From: Gemmatimonadota bacterium
Lineage (GTDB): Bacteria > Gemmatimonadota > Gemmatimonadetes > Gemmatimonadales > GWC2-71-9
DNA length: 64,000 bases
Assembly: GCA_003220935.1 (NCBI GenBank)
Contig: QHTT01000079.1
Span: 1,968 to 65,967, forward strand
Direction of reading: 5' to 3'
Below are positions 1 to 8,348 of the stretch, in pieces. Position numbers and translations under genes: made by a program. The stretch's first letter is position 1. Each line of letters starts with the position of its first letter. A model generated the notes under the pieces. That model worked only from the letters and a program-made list of their open reading frames with translations. It was not told where the DNA came from and searched no databases.

Positions 1-720
1 TTCTACGGCTCGATCCTGTACGACCGCGCCCCGTGGCGACAGCGTCCCGATGACGTCAAGAAGCTCGACTCGATCGGCGTCATCCAGACGTTTCGTCAGC
101 TCAGAATCATCGACACCACGATGGTAAACGGCCAGCCCAAGGTCGACACCACGATGGTGCCGGGCCTCGACACGCGCGACAGCCCGGTCGAGAACTGGAA
201 CGGCGCCTACTCCGGCTACTATGTCCGCAAGTTCATCGATCCCTCCCTCAACGCGCAGTTCATCCGGCAGCAGGTGCCGTGGATCTTCTTCCGGTACGCG
301 GAAATCCTGTTGAACTACGCCGAGGCTTCAATCGAGCTCAACGAGCTGGGGGACGCGGTCAACGTCTTGAACCAGATCCGGCGCCGCGCCGGGATGCCGC
401 TCTTCTCCGCCGGGCTGGACCAGGCCGCCCTGCGAGACGAGTACCGCAACGAGCGACGCATCGAGATGGCGTTTGAAGAGCAGCGCTTCTTCGACGTGCG
501 CCGCTGGATGATCGCGCCCACGGTGTTGAGCAAGCCCGCGGGCGGCATCAACATTTTCCTCGACGGGAAGAGCCGTACCGACCCGAGCACCTGGAAGAAC
601 TACCGCTACGTGCGTGACACGATCCAGGCGCGGGCCTGGGACGACAAGATGTACTTCATGCCGATTCGCCTGGATGAGCTGAACCGCAACGGGTTGCTCA
701 AGCAGAACCCGGGATACTAG
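1..720 (+). CDS. RagB/SusD family nutrient-uptake outer-membrane protein, C-terminal part
   Basis: The reading frame is open from base 1, so only the last 239 residues are present and the start lies outside the window. The family consists of surface-exposed lipoproteins that capture glycans or peptides and pass them to a partner SusC TonB receptor. Family-typical features are the helical stretch with YAEILLNYAEA, the NQIRRRAG segment, the RNERRIEMAFEEQRFFDVRRW block and the closing QNPGY, which is how most SusD proteins end. A heptad repeat and a small TonB-plug lipoprotein follow on the same strand, suggesting that a SusC gene lay upstream. Assignment to the family is secure; the substrate is unknown. 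Confidence 0.9.
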   Translation, partial: FYGSILYDRAPWRQRPDDVKKLDSIGVIQTFRQLRIIDTTMVNGQPKVDTTMVPGLDTRDSPVENWNGAYSGYYVRKFIDPSLNAQFIRQQVPWIFFRYAEILLNYAEASIELNELGDAVNVLNQIRRRAGMPLFSAGLDQAALRDEYRNERRIEMAFEEQRFFDVRRWMIAPTVLSKPAGGINIFLDGKSRTDPSTWKNYRYVRDTIQARAWDDKMYFMPIRLDELNRNGLLKQNPGY

Positions 721-748
721 GGGCCGGGGGCCAGGGGCCAGGGAGGTG
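721..748. repeat. Heptad tandem repeat GGGCCAG
   Basis: Four consecutive seven-base units (GGGCCGG, GGGCCAG, GGGCCAG, GGAGGTG) fill the gap between the SusD stop codon and the next start codon at 751. The last unit doubles as a strong Shine-Dalgarno sequence two bases before ATG. It belongs to the heptad-repeat class seen elsewhere in the window. Confidence 0.7.
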
Positions 749-750
749 CC

Positions 751-1134
751 ATGACGATTGCGGGACGTATCGGGCTCGCGCTGCTCGCCGGGTGCGGTCG
801 GGCGGCGTCGTCGCCGCCGCATAACGCCACGCCCGGCACGGGAGCCGTCGCCACCGTCGTCCCCGGCGAAACCGACGCGCGGGTGAGTCGCGTGGAGGAG
901 TTATTGCGCGGGGTGCCGGGGCTCGAGGTGACGGCGCTGTCGAACCCCGGCGATGACGACCCGCTGATCGTGATCGACGGCGTGCCGAGCTCGGCCGGTG
1001 CCGCAGCGCTCGCCGACCTCGCGCCCAACGACGTCGCTCGGATCGACGTGTTGAAGGATGCTGGCGCCACGAGCCAGTACGGCTCGCGCGGCGCCAACGG
1101 GGTGATCGTCATTACCACGAAACGGGCTCGTTAG
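751..1134 (+). CDS. Orphan TonB-plug-domain lipoprotein
   Basis: This 127-residue protein starts at an ATG preceded by GGAGGTG. The N-terminus has a short hydrophobic stretch ending in the lipobox LLAGC, so Cys15 is probably lipidated. The remainder matches only the plug domain of SusC-type receptors: VSRVEELLRGVPGLEV, then PLIVIDGVP, then the closing NGVIVITTK. No beta-barrel follows; the next gene is separate. In known receptors this domain closes the barrel pore from the periplasm. A free lipid-anchored plug could regulate or replace a partner plug, or it could be a remnant of a SusC gene. The intact frame, good ribosome site and lipobox favour a functional small protein. Confidence 0.75.
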   Translation: MTIAGRIGLALLAGCGRAASSPPHNATPGTGAVATVVPGETDARVSRVEELLRGVPGLEVTALSNPGDDDPLIVIDGVPSSAGAAALADLAPNDVARIDVLKDAGATSQYGSRGANGVIVITTKRAR

Positions 1135-1145
1135 GAGGGATCAGC

Positions 1146-1667
1146 ATGCTAGCTCGCGTGATGCGGTTGTTGGCGGGGGCCACGCTCGTCCTCGCGGTTC
1201 CGGTGGCGGCCCAGCGGGCCGGCACCATCGAAGTCGGCGGGTTCGCGCGCTACGTCGATTTCGACAATACCTTGCCGATGGGCGACGACATGGGCGTCGG
1301 AGGACGCGTGGGCGTGTACCTGGAGCCCGCGCTCGCGCTCGAGCTCGACCTCGCGCGCTCATCCCAGAGCTCGGTCACCTACACCCCGCTGCACTTGCGG
1401 GCCGTGTACATCGGGGCCGTGAGCCCGCGCCTCGACGCCCTGGTCGGCGGCGGGTACGTCCGGAACTGGTACGGCGCGCCCTATTCGGCCGCCGACCAGG
1501 GCCTCTCGCTGCTGTTGGGGCTCCGCTATCACCTGCGGAGCCAGGTGTGGCTCCGACTCGGCGCCGACCTGGACGTCATGTTCCACACGGCGGACAACAC
1601 CCTCTTCACGTTCTACAACGGGAACTGGGGCATTCATTTCGGCCCCAGCGTGCGACTCAATCGCTGA
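1146..1667 (+). CDS. Small outer-membrane beta-barrel protein
   Basis: A 173-residue protein with a clear signal peptide (hydrophobic core ending in VAAQ near residue 23). The start ATG has AGGAGG seven bases upstream. The mature part alternates glycine, aromatic and polar residues as in eight-stranded OmpA/OmpW-like barrels, with strand-like segments such as VGGRVGVYLEP and LLLGLRYHLRSQVWLRLGAD. It ends with GIHFGPSVRLNR. It lies 11 bases after the plug lipoprotein and is probably co-transcribed with it. No specific family is recognised. Confidence 0.7.
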   Translation: MLARVMRLLAGATLVLAVPVAAQRAGTIEVGGFARYVDFDNTLPMGDDMGVGGRVGVYLEPALALELDLARSSQSSVTYTPLHLRAVYIGAVSPRLDALVGGGYVRNWYGAPYSAADQGLSLLLGLRYHLRSQVWLRLGADLDVMFHTADNTLFTFYNGNWGIHFGPSVRLNR

Positions 1668-1718
1668 CCGCTGCGCGGCTGACCCCGGGGCGATGCCCCG
1701 GGGCCCGCCGTTCCATGC

Positions 1719-3038
1719 TCACGCGCTCCGCCAGCTGCGCGCCAGCACGGTCTGCCCGGGCATCGCCACCGGCGCCACGGGCATGGGCCCGAACTTCACG
1801 TCCGCCGGCACGAGGTCCTGCTCGGCGTTCAGGAGCTCGTCCCATGTGATCTCCTTCCCGGTGTAGGCGGCCTCTCGTCCCATGATCGCGCTGAGCGTGG
1901 TCTCGGCCACCTGCCGGCCCTCGTTGAGTGGCTTGCCCGCGCGGATGCTCGCGATCAGGTCGGCGTGCTCCTGCACGTAGGGGTTGGTCCTGGGGGTCTG
2001 CGCATCCCAGCTCCACGGCGCCGCGCCCGTGATGACGGAGTGCGCGTCCGATGTGCCGCGCGTGCCGACCAGACGCTCCGCCACGCGAGACGCCGTGCTG
2101 TCGATCTGGCGGCACATGGAGAGCACGTGCACGCCATTCGGGTACTCGAAGTCAATCGCGAAGTGATCGTAGATGTGCCCGTACGCGGGATCAGTGCGCC
2201 ATTGACGCCCGCCCACGCCGATCGCCTTCACCGGATGCGCGCCGAGCGCCCAGTTCGCCACATCGATGTTGTGGATGTGCTGCTCCACGATGTGGTCGCC
2301 TGACAACCACGTGAAGTACAGCCAGTTCCGGATCTGCCACTCGACGTCGGACCAGTCGGGCTGCCGCGGCTTCATCCACAACCCGCCCTGGTTCCAGTAG
2401 ACCTGGGCCGCGACGATGTCGCCGATGGCGCCGTTGTGGATGCGCTGCATCGCCGCCTGGTAACCGGCGTCGTGGCGGCGCTGCGTTCCGGCCACGATCG
2501 CGAGCCCTGTTTGGGCCGCGCGATCGGACGACGCCATTACAGAGCGCACGCCCACCGGGTCCACGGCCACGGGCTTCTCCATGAAGACGTGCTTGCCGGC
2601 CTCGATGGCAGCCGCGAGGTGGCGGGGCCGGAACGCCGGCGGCGTCGCGAGCAGCACGACGTCAACTTTGCTCGCGATCACCTTCTGGTAGGCATCAAAC
2701 CCCGCGAACGCATGGGCGTCGTCCACTCTGATCTTTGCTTTGAGTCCCCCGGTGGTGTCCTCGGTGGCCATGCGGGCCAGATTCGTCCGGCACTCCGTGA
2801 CGCGGTCCGGGAACAGGTCACCGATGGCCACCAGCTCGACGCGCTCCGAGGATGTAAGACAGTCTTTCGCCGCGCCGGTACCACGCCCGCCGCAGCCGAT
2901 CAAACCGATCCGCAGCGTGTCGGCGCGCCCGAGCAACGCCGGGGCGCCGGGGAGCGCGAGCGCGGCGCTCGCGACCGCGGTAACGTGGACGAACTCACGG
3001 CGGCTCAAGTCTTTCGCAGGTTTGCGGCTCCGACTCAT
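1719..3038 (-). CDS. Gfo/Idh/MocA family oxidoreductase, Tat-exported
   Basis: A 439-residue NAD(P)-dependent sugar-type oxidoreductase. The twin-arginine motif SRREFV near residue 13, followed by a hydrophobic stretch, marks Tat export with folded cofactor. The Rossmann motif is GLIGCGGRGTG, and the family EKP motif is in FMEKPVAVDP. I place the start at 3038 because GAGGAG lies about nine bases upstream and the Tat signal begins there; the frame stays open upstream to 3257. The stop lies about 50 bases from the convergent outer-membrane gene. An FGE-like gene sits just upstream on the same strand, so the two may form an operon. Secreted members act on modified sugars; the exact substrate cannot be read. 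Confidence 0.88.
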   Translation of the reverse strand: MSRSRKPAKDLSRREFVHVTAVASAALALPGAPALLGRADTLRIGLIGCGGRGTGAAKDCLTSSERVELVAIGDLFPDRVTECRTNLARMATEDTTGGLKAKIRVDDAHAFAGFDAYQKVIASKVDVVLLATPPAFRPRHLAAAIEAGKHVFMEKPVAVDPVGVRSVMASSDRAAQTGLAIVAGTQRRHDAGYQAAMQRIHNGAIGDIVAAQVYWNQGGLWMKPRQPDWSDVEWQIRNWLYFTWLSGDHIVEQHIHNIDVANWALGAHPVKAIGVGGRQWRTDPAYGHIYDHFAIDFEYPNGVHVLSMCRQIDSTASRVAERLVGTRGTSDAHSVITGAAPWSWDAQTPRTNPYVQEHADLIASIRAGKPLNEGRQVAETTLSAIMGREAAYTGKEITWDELLNAEQDLVPADVKFGPMPVAPVAMPGQTVLARSWRSA

Positions 3039-3058
3039 GGCTCGTAGCTCCTCTCGGT

Positions 3059-3853
3059 TCAGGGTTCGCGGACGATGCGGAAGCCGACGAATGGCGCATC
3101 CGCGAGCCACCAGCGGCTCTTGGGAAACTGGGGATCGGTCTCGTTCCAGGCGGGCGTCTGCCGGGCTCGGGCGTTCGGTCCCACGTGCTCCGGCCGGTCG
3201 ACCCACGAGCCGCCGCGGACGACGCCTCCTCGCCCGCTGTCCATGCCCGTGACCCACTCGGCCACATTGCCCAGCATGTCGTGGAGGCCGAGGGCATCGG
3301 CGGCCTTGGCGGCCACGGCGTGGGCCTTGGCGGCCGCGTTGCCGGCGTGCCAGCCGAGTGCGTCGCGACGCTCAGGAGTGAGGGCGGAGTCCCCGCCGAG
3401 CCCGAGCAGCACCGCGCGCGTCCACTCGGCGTCGGTTGGCAGGCGATAACGCTTGCCGGTCTTGGTCGAGAGCCACGCGCAGTAAGCTTGCGCGGCGAAG
3501 TACGTCATGGCGAGCGCCGGGTAGCCGTGGTGGCCGAAGCCCCGGTCGGGGGCGCCGTAGGGGCGACTGGGTCGGGCCGTCGCGTCGACGCCGGAGCTCC
3601 GCTCCTGGGGCGTGAGATCGAGCCGGAACGCCCACACGTCGTACTCGTCCCACGTGACCTCGGTCCGCCCGATCGCGAACGGGCCGACCGCGACGCTACG
3701 CGGACCGCGGGACGTCGGCACGGTGACCGGTCCGGCGGGCACGGGGACGGTCTCGAAGCGGACCAGCGTCCCGGGGATCGAGTCACGATTCGGAGGGGGC
3801 GGGGGCGCGTTCTGGACGAGCAGCAGCAGCGATATCTTGCCTGCAATGTGCAT
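3059..3853 (-). CDS. Formylglycine-generating-enzyme (SUMF1/FGE-sulfatase) domain protein
   Basis: 264 residues. After a short hydrophobic N-terminus and a proline run, the fold's landmarks appear in order: IGRTEVTWDEYDVW, the YCAWLSTKTGKRYRLPTDAEW block, DMLGNVAEWV, GGSWVDR and the terminal VGFRIVR. The architecture fits the FGE-sulfatase superfamily. The cysteine pair of true formylglycine enzymes is not evident, so it may be a non-catalytic or differently active member. The start at 3853 has AGGAG ten bases upstream; an in-frame start at 3880 is possible. Its first eight bases overlap the start of the divergent apbE gene. Confidence 0.82.
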   Translation of the reverse strand: MHIAGKISLLLLVQNAPPPPPNRDSIPGTLVRFETVPVPAGPVTVPTSRGPRSVAVGPFAIGRTEVTWDEYDVWAFRLDLTPQERSSGVDATARPSRPYGAPDRGFGHHGYPALAMTYFAAQAYCAWLSTKTGKRYRLPTDAEWTRAVLLGLGGDSALTPERRDALGWHAGNAAAKAHAVAAKAADALGLHDMLGNVAEWVTGMDSGRGGVVRGGSWVDRPEHVGPNARARQTPAWNETDPQFPKSRWWLADAPFVGFRIVREP

Positions 3854-4796
3854 GCGGACGCGGCTCCTCGTCACAGTCACGGTGCTGGCGGGCTCGACCG
3901 GCGACGCGCGCGCTCAGGAAGTACGCCGCGAATTCGCCGAGCTGCACATGGGCGTCGCGGTGCGGATCGAGCTGTATGCCCCGGACGACGCGACGGCGCG
4001 TACGGCGGCGCGGGCAGCGTACGCGCGGATCGCCGAGCTCGAGGACATCATGAGCGACTACCGCGCCGAGAGCGAGGTCCGGCGCCTCGCCGAGCGGCCG
4101 GACGCCGCCGTGCCCGTGAGCGAGCCCCTGTTCGTCGTGCTGACGCGGGCGCTCGAGCTCGCCCGCCTGTCGGACGGCGCGTTCGATCCCACCGTCGCGC
4201 CGTTCGTCGCGCTGTGGCGCCGGGCGCGGCGCACCGGCCGCTTGCCCAGCCGGGCCGAGCTCGACGCCGCCGCCCGGCGCGTGGGGTGGCGCAAAGTCCG
4301 TGCCGATTCCGTGACCCGCTCGATCCGGCTCGACACCGCGGGAATGGGGCTCGATCTGGGAGGCATCGCCAAGGGGTACATCCTCGACCAGGCGCTGCTG
4401 GTGCTCGGCCGCCACGGCGTGACGCGGGCGCTGATCCAGGCCGGGGGCGACATCGTGGTGGGAGATCCGCCCCCGGGCCGGGCGGGCTGGCGCGTGGCAG
4501 TGCCGGGAGGCGGTGAGGCGGTGCGGGGGCGGGCCGGGGCACTGGCACACGCCGCGTTATCTCTCTCCGGGGACACGGAGCAGTACGTGATCGTCGCTGG
4601 GGTGCGGTATTCGCACGTTGTCGATCCGCGCACTGGCGTCGGGTTGACGAGCCGGCGCCAGGCGGCGGTCGTGGCCGAGGACGGCCTAACGGCCGACGGT
4701 CTCGCGACGGCGCTCACAGTGCTGGACGACGCACGCGGCGCCGAGCTGCTGCACGCGTATCCGGGTGTGGTGGCGGAGGTGCGGCGCGTACCTTAG
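3846..4796 (+). CDS. apbE: FAD:protein FMN transferase (ApbE)
   Basis: A 316-residue enzyme that attaches FMN covalently to Thr/Ser of flavoproteins such as NqrB/RnfG subunits, acting in the periplasm. It starts with a signal peptide ending in DARAQ. Family motifs are present in order: LDLGGIAKGYILD, the QAGGD of the flavin/metal site, VVDPRTG, and TADGLATALTVLD with the late metal-binding aspartate. The start could be 3846 or the ATG at 3852; neither has a strong ribosome site, and a TATCTTG box lies a few bases upstream. It diverges from the FGE-like gene, overlapping it by about eight bases. No Nqr/Rnf genes are in the window. Confidence 0.9.
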   Translation: MCMRTRLLVTVTVLAGSTGDARAQEVRREFAELHMGVAVRIELYAPDDATARTAARAAYARIAELEDIMSDYRAESEVRRLAERPDAAVPVSEPLFVVLTRALELARLSDGAFDPTVAPFVALWRRARRTGRLPSRAELDAAARRVGWRKVRADSVTRSIRLDTAGMGLDLGGIAKGYILDQALLVLGRHGVTRALIQAGGDIVVGDPPPGRAGWRVAVPGGGEAVRGRAGALAHAALSLSGDTEQYVIVAGVRYSHVVDPRTGVGLTSRRQAAVVAEDGLTADGLATALTVLDDARGAELLHAYPGVVAEVRRVP

Positions 4797-4841
4797 GGCC
4801 GTCGCGGGCGGATCGGACCTGTGACCTCCACCGCCGTCGCG

Positions 4842-4931
4842 CAGCCCGACCGCGGTGCCCACCACACCCGGCAGCGCCATGAGTGTGTCGGTGTGGGCGG
4901 CGAGCACTTCTCGGATCGTCTTGGAGGTCAC
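4842..4931 (-). pseudogene. Remnant of a leader domain related to the neighbouring protease
   Basis: Directly downstream of the trypsin-like gene stop, a GTG at 4931 opens a frame whose first 30 residues contain LMALPGVVGTAVGL. The upstream protease carries nearly the same segment, LLRLPGVVGTAVGLL. After that the frame loses resemblance to the family and runs antisense into the apbE 3' end. I read it as a decayed partial duplicate or a truncated small paralogue. Confidence 0.5.
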
Positions 4932-4933
4932 CG

Positions 4934-6608
4934 TTATGGCTTGGACACCTTGATCGTCGTGCCGTTGCTGCTGCCGTCCACGTCGTGGTTCAGCGTCCGA
5001 TCGTAGATCCGGTCCGGCATCGTCACGCTCACGACCGTGAAGTTCACCGAGCTGACGCTCCGCTTGAGCGACGGGAACAGCACGGTGCACGTCCCGTTAC
5101 CGCCCAGGTCCCCGGTGGTGCAGGTGTTCGAGTTCTGCCCCAGCTGGCTCCAGTGTCCCACCACGGTCGCGCCGTTGAGCGGAGCGTGATTGGCGTCATG
5201 CACGGTGATTTCGACGGTCACCGACCAGTTCGACCCGTTGCGTGACGGGTAGCCGTCCAGGTCGCCGATGTGGATCACGCTCGACGCCCCGTTCACGGTC
5301 ACGGTGGTCGAAGCGTGGCTATTGTCCGCGTTGTCGTCCGTGAGACTGTGGCTCGCGGTGAGCGTGTGATTCCCGATCGTGCTCCCGGTCGTGTTCCAGC
5401 TGAACGTAAGCGTCGTGCTCGCTCCCGCCGCGAGGCTCGCCATGGTCTGCGTCCCGATCGCCACGTTGTCGGTCGCGTCTTGCAGGCTCACATCGAAGCT
5501 GCTGACCGGCTGAGTGCCCGCGTTCCGGACCGCGACGACCACGTTGACCGTAGCACCCTGGGTGACCGCAGTTGGTGCGCTGACGCTCGTGATCGCGACG
5601 TCCGTCACGGGCGTGGGTGGAGGCGAGTTGCCGCCGTCCACGGTCACCCCGAACTGGTTCAGCACCAGGTCGATGCGGTTCGCGATCGTCTGGGTGGAGC
5701 TGCCGGCGAACAGCAGGGCGACGGGGTTCTTGTTGCCGTCATCGGTGACGATCAGAGAGCCCGAGTCGCCGCCGCCGGAGAAGGTCCCGGGCTCGATGAC
5801 GAGCTGATCCACGAACCGGGCTGCCTTGATGCAGAAGCCGAAGAACAGTAGCCTCGTCGTCGAACACGTGATCGCCGTTCGCGTCGCCAAAGATCGTGGC
5901 GCTGGGCGCGCCGTACCCGTCGTCCGTGGGCGTTGCGTTGCCGAGGTCGCTCGTGGTGGAGCGGGCGATGGCGGCGTCGATGGTATTGTCGCCGCCCGAG
6001 AAGTCGATCGTATTGAATGCGGTCAGCGTCCCGATCTGATCGGCTGGAGCCGTGCCGCCGTCGTACGGCCCCGGCTGCAGTGTGGCGTCCCCGATGCTGG
6101 CATCGTTCGAGTTCGCGAGCACGTGGTTATTGCTGAGGACGTAGACGGTGCGCGAGCCGTCCACGACGCGCGCCCCGATCGAGCCGGCTGTGATCGCCGG
6201 ATGGCCCACCGAGAAGCCCAGCGGCGCCGGACGCTGTCGCTTCGTGGGATCGCTGAACGCCACCAGCATGCCCGTCACCTGCGTGACCACGGGAATGCCC
6301 TCGAGCGCGCTCGGCAGCCCGTGCACGTCGGGACTCGCCAGCAGGACCTTGAGGCCCGCCTTGCCGTTCGGCAGCAGGCCCACGGCGGTGCCGACCACGC
6401 CGGGCAGGCGCAAGAGGGCCGCGCTGTGCCGCTTGTGCACGGCGAGCACGGCGTGAATCTCCTGCAACTGATCCCCGGCGAAGTGTCGCTGAGCCGATGG
6501 CCCGATGAGCGCGTCGGGTGAGCGGTCGGAGCAGCCGGTCCAGAGGCTGGCGCCCAATCCGATGACGGCGAGGATTGCGGCGCGGCGGGAAACGCGGAGG
6601 TGCGGCAT
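4934..6608 (-). pseudogene. Trypsin-like serine protease with CARDB and Ig-like domains, internally deleted and frameshifted
   Basis: The start at 6608 has AGGGAG upstream and a lipobox-like LWTGC near residue 24. The protease half shows the chymotrypsin-fold triad regions: SNNHVLA (His), TIDAAIA (Asp) and GGGDSGSLIV (Ser). Downstream come a CARDB adhesion module and a second beta-sandwich ending at 4934. The frame changes near 5850: one frame reads FDDEATVL, the next resumes at FGFCIKAARFVDQ. From my recollection of the family, about 30 residues are missing at that point, so this is a deletion plus frameshift rather than a single-base slip. Either the gene is broken or the assembly is wrong there. 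Confidence 0.75.
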
Positions 6609-6787
6609 ACGTCGCTCCCTGTGTGAGGGAGAGGGGCGCAACTCTCCGGCGGAGGGCGATTATGGGCCACCGAGGGGGATCCGTCAAGTCCGCCACCACG
6701 GTTGCGGCTCCAATGCAGCTTGGGCGCAAAGCTTGTGATCTGCAGCACGGAGGCCACTCCACATACCGTTGCGTGCACTCGACACTT

Positions 6788-6815
6788 GAAGCAACGTGGC
6801 GCAGAGCGTTGCTTC
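6788..6815. promoter_or_regulatory. Nine-base inverted repeat upstream of the Ig-repeat lipoprotein
   Basis: GAAGCAACG and CGTTGCTTC are separated by ten bases in the 263-bp region between two divergent genes. The symmetry suits an operator or a short RNA hairpin. No promoter boxes are obvious beside it, so its role is unknown. Confidence 0.4.
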
Positions 6816-6871
6816 GAGTCGCCATAGCCGAGCGAAACGGTGCGATGTTTGCGACACTGCCCGCGCAGGCT

Positions 6872-8293
6872 ATGAAGCGACTGCGCATTACCTCGGCTTG
6901 GGGCCTGCTCGCGGCGATGGCAGGATTCGTAGGGGCCTGCCGCATCGACAAGCTGCTGCACGATCCGGGTGGCGGCCCGGGAACTCCCCTGCGGATGGCG
7001 TTCACCCGTCAGCCGGGCGACGCGCCCGCGGGCGAGCCGATCACGCCGGCCGTGCGGGTGACCGTGCAGGATTCGACCGGTCAACCGGCCACGACGTTCA
7101 ACGGGCCCGTGACTGTGGGCCTCGAGGCGAACCCGAGCGACGCCGCCTTGTTGGGCACGGCGAAGGTGAACGCGGTGAACGGCGTCGCGACGTTCGCCGA
7201 CTTGAGCGTCGACAAGGCCGGCAGCGGGTACACGCTGCGCGCCACCACCTCGGGCGCGACCGGTGCCACCAGCGATCCGTTCGACATCACCGCCCCACGG
7301 CCACCGCCGCCTGCAGCCACGCACCTCGGATTCGCCCAGCAGCCGCAGCCGACGCAAGCCGGCTCGGCCATCACGCCGGCGGTGAAGGTAGCGGCCCTCG
7401 ACGACGCCGGGAACCTCGTGCCGGCCTTCACGGGGCCTGTTACGATCGCGCTCGACGCCAACCCGGGCGGCGCCGGTCTCGCGGGAAGGAAAATCGTCGA
7501 CGCCGTGAACGGTGTCGCGACGTTCTCGGACCTGAGCATCGACAAGGCCAGCAACGGCTATACCTTACGCGCCACCACGCCAGGCCTGACCGGCGCCACG
7601 AGCGATCCGTTCGACATCACGGCGCCACCCCCTCCGCCGCCGCCCGCCACGCACTTGGGCTTCAGCGTCCAGCCCACAAATGCCGAGGCCGGGGCGACGA
7701 TCACCCCGGCGGTCGCAGTGAGCGCCCTCGACGCGTCAGGGAACACCGTCACGAGCTTCACCGGCACCATCACGGTGGCGATCGGGGCGAACCAAGCGGG
7801 CGGAACGCTCGCCGGCACGCTGAGCGTGCCCGCGGTGAACGGCGTGGCGACGTTCTCGAATCTGAGCATCAACCTGGCCGGGAACGGCTACACCTTGACG
7901 GCCAGCGCGGCTGGGCTCGCGGGAGCGACCAGTGCGGCGTTCAACATCACCGCGCCGCCGCCGCCCCAGGCGACCCAGCTCGTGTTCACGGTGCAGCCGA
8001 GCAAGACGCCGCCCGGCGCGACGATCACGCCGGCGGTAGAGGTGACGGCGGTAGACGACCTCGGCAACCGCGTCACGAGCTTCACCGGCTACGTGACCAT
8101 CGCGAAGGGGCACGACGCGAGCCTGCTCGGGAACGCCGTCCTGTCCGGGACCACGATGGTGCGGGCGGTGAACGGCGTCGCGCGGTTCAGCGACTTGAGC
8201 ATCGACCAGCTCGGGAACGGCTACACGCTGCAGGTTACCGCCTCGGGGCTGAAGAGCGCCGAGAGCGCCGCGTTCAACATCGCGCTGCTGTGA
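6872..8293 (+). CDS. Lipoprotein with four Ig-like repeats
   Basis: 473 residues. The start at 6872 begins a signal ending in the lipobox GFVGAC; an in-frame ATG at 6845 is an alternative. Four repeats of roughly 100 residues follow, each with the pattern FTRQP or F-VQPS, ITPAV-V, NGVATF-LS-D and GYTL-A, ended by SDPFDIT or SAAFNI. Proline-rich linkers (APPPPPPP) separate repeats 1-3. The RCC1 lipoprotein at 35120 carries one copy of the same module. These are surface beta-sandwich modules of adhesin-like proteins. No catalytic domain is present. A strong hairpin follows the stop. Confidence 0.82.
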   Translation: MKRLRITSAWGLLAAMAGFVGACRIDKLLHDPGGGPGTPLRMAFTRQPGDAPAGEPITPAVRVTVQDSTGQPATTFNGPVTVGLEANPSDAALLGTAKVNAVNGVATFADLSVDKAGSGYTLRATTSGATGATSDPFDITAPRPPPPAATHLGFAQQPQPTQAGSAITPAVKVAALDDAGNLVPAFTGPVTIALDANPGGAGLAGRKIVDAVNGVATFSDLSIDKASNGYTLRATTPGLTGATSDPFDITAPPPPPPPATHLGFSVQPTNAEAGATITPAVAVSALDASGNTVTSFTGTITVAIGANQAGGTLAGTLSVPAVNGVATFSNLSINLAGNGYTLTASAAGLAGATSAAFNITAPPPPQATQLVFTVQPSKTPPGATITPAVEVTAVDDLGNRVTSFTGYVTIAKGHDASLLGNAVLSGTTMVRAVNGVARFSDLSIDQLGNGYTLQVTASGLKSAESAAFNIALL

Positions 8294-8303
8294 TCCGAAC
8301 GAA

Positions 8304-8334
8304 CCGCCCCGGCTCGGGGGTCGAGCCGGGGCGG
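8304..8334 (+). terminator. GC-rich hairpin after the Ig-repeat gene
   Basis: A perfect 13-bp stem (CCGCCCCGGCTCG with its complement) and a five-base loop start ten bases after the stop. There is no T-tract on either strand, so it may act as a bidirectional or Rho-aided terminator between convergent genes. Confidence 0.6.
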
Positions 8335-8348
8335 GGGGCCGTCGTAAC

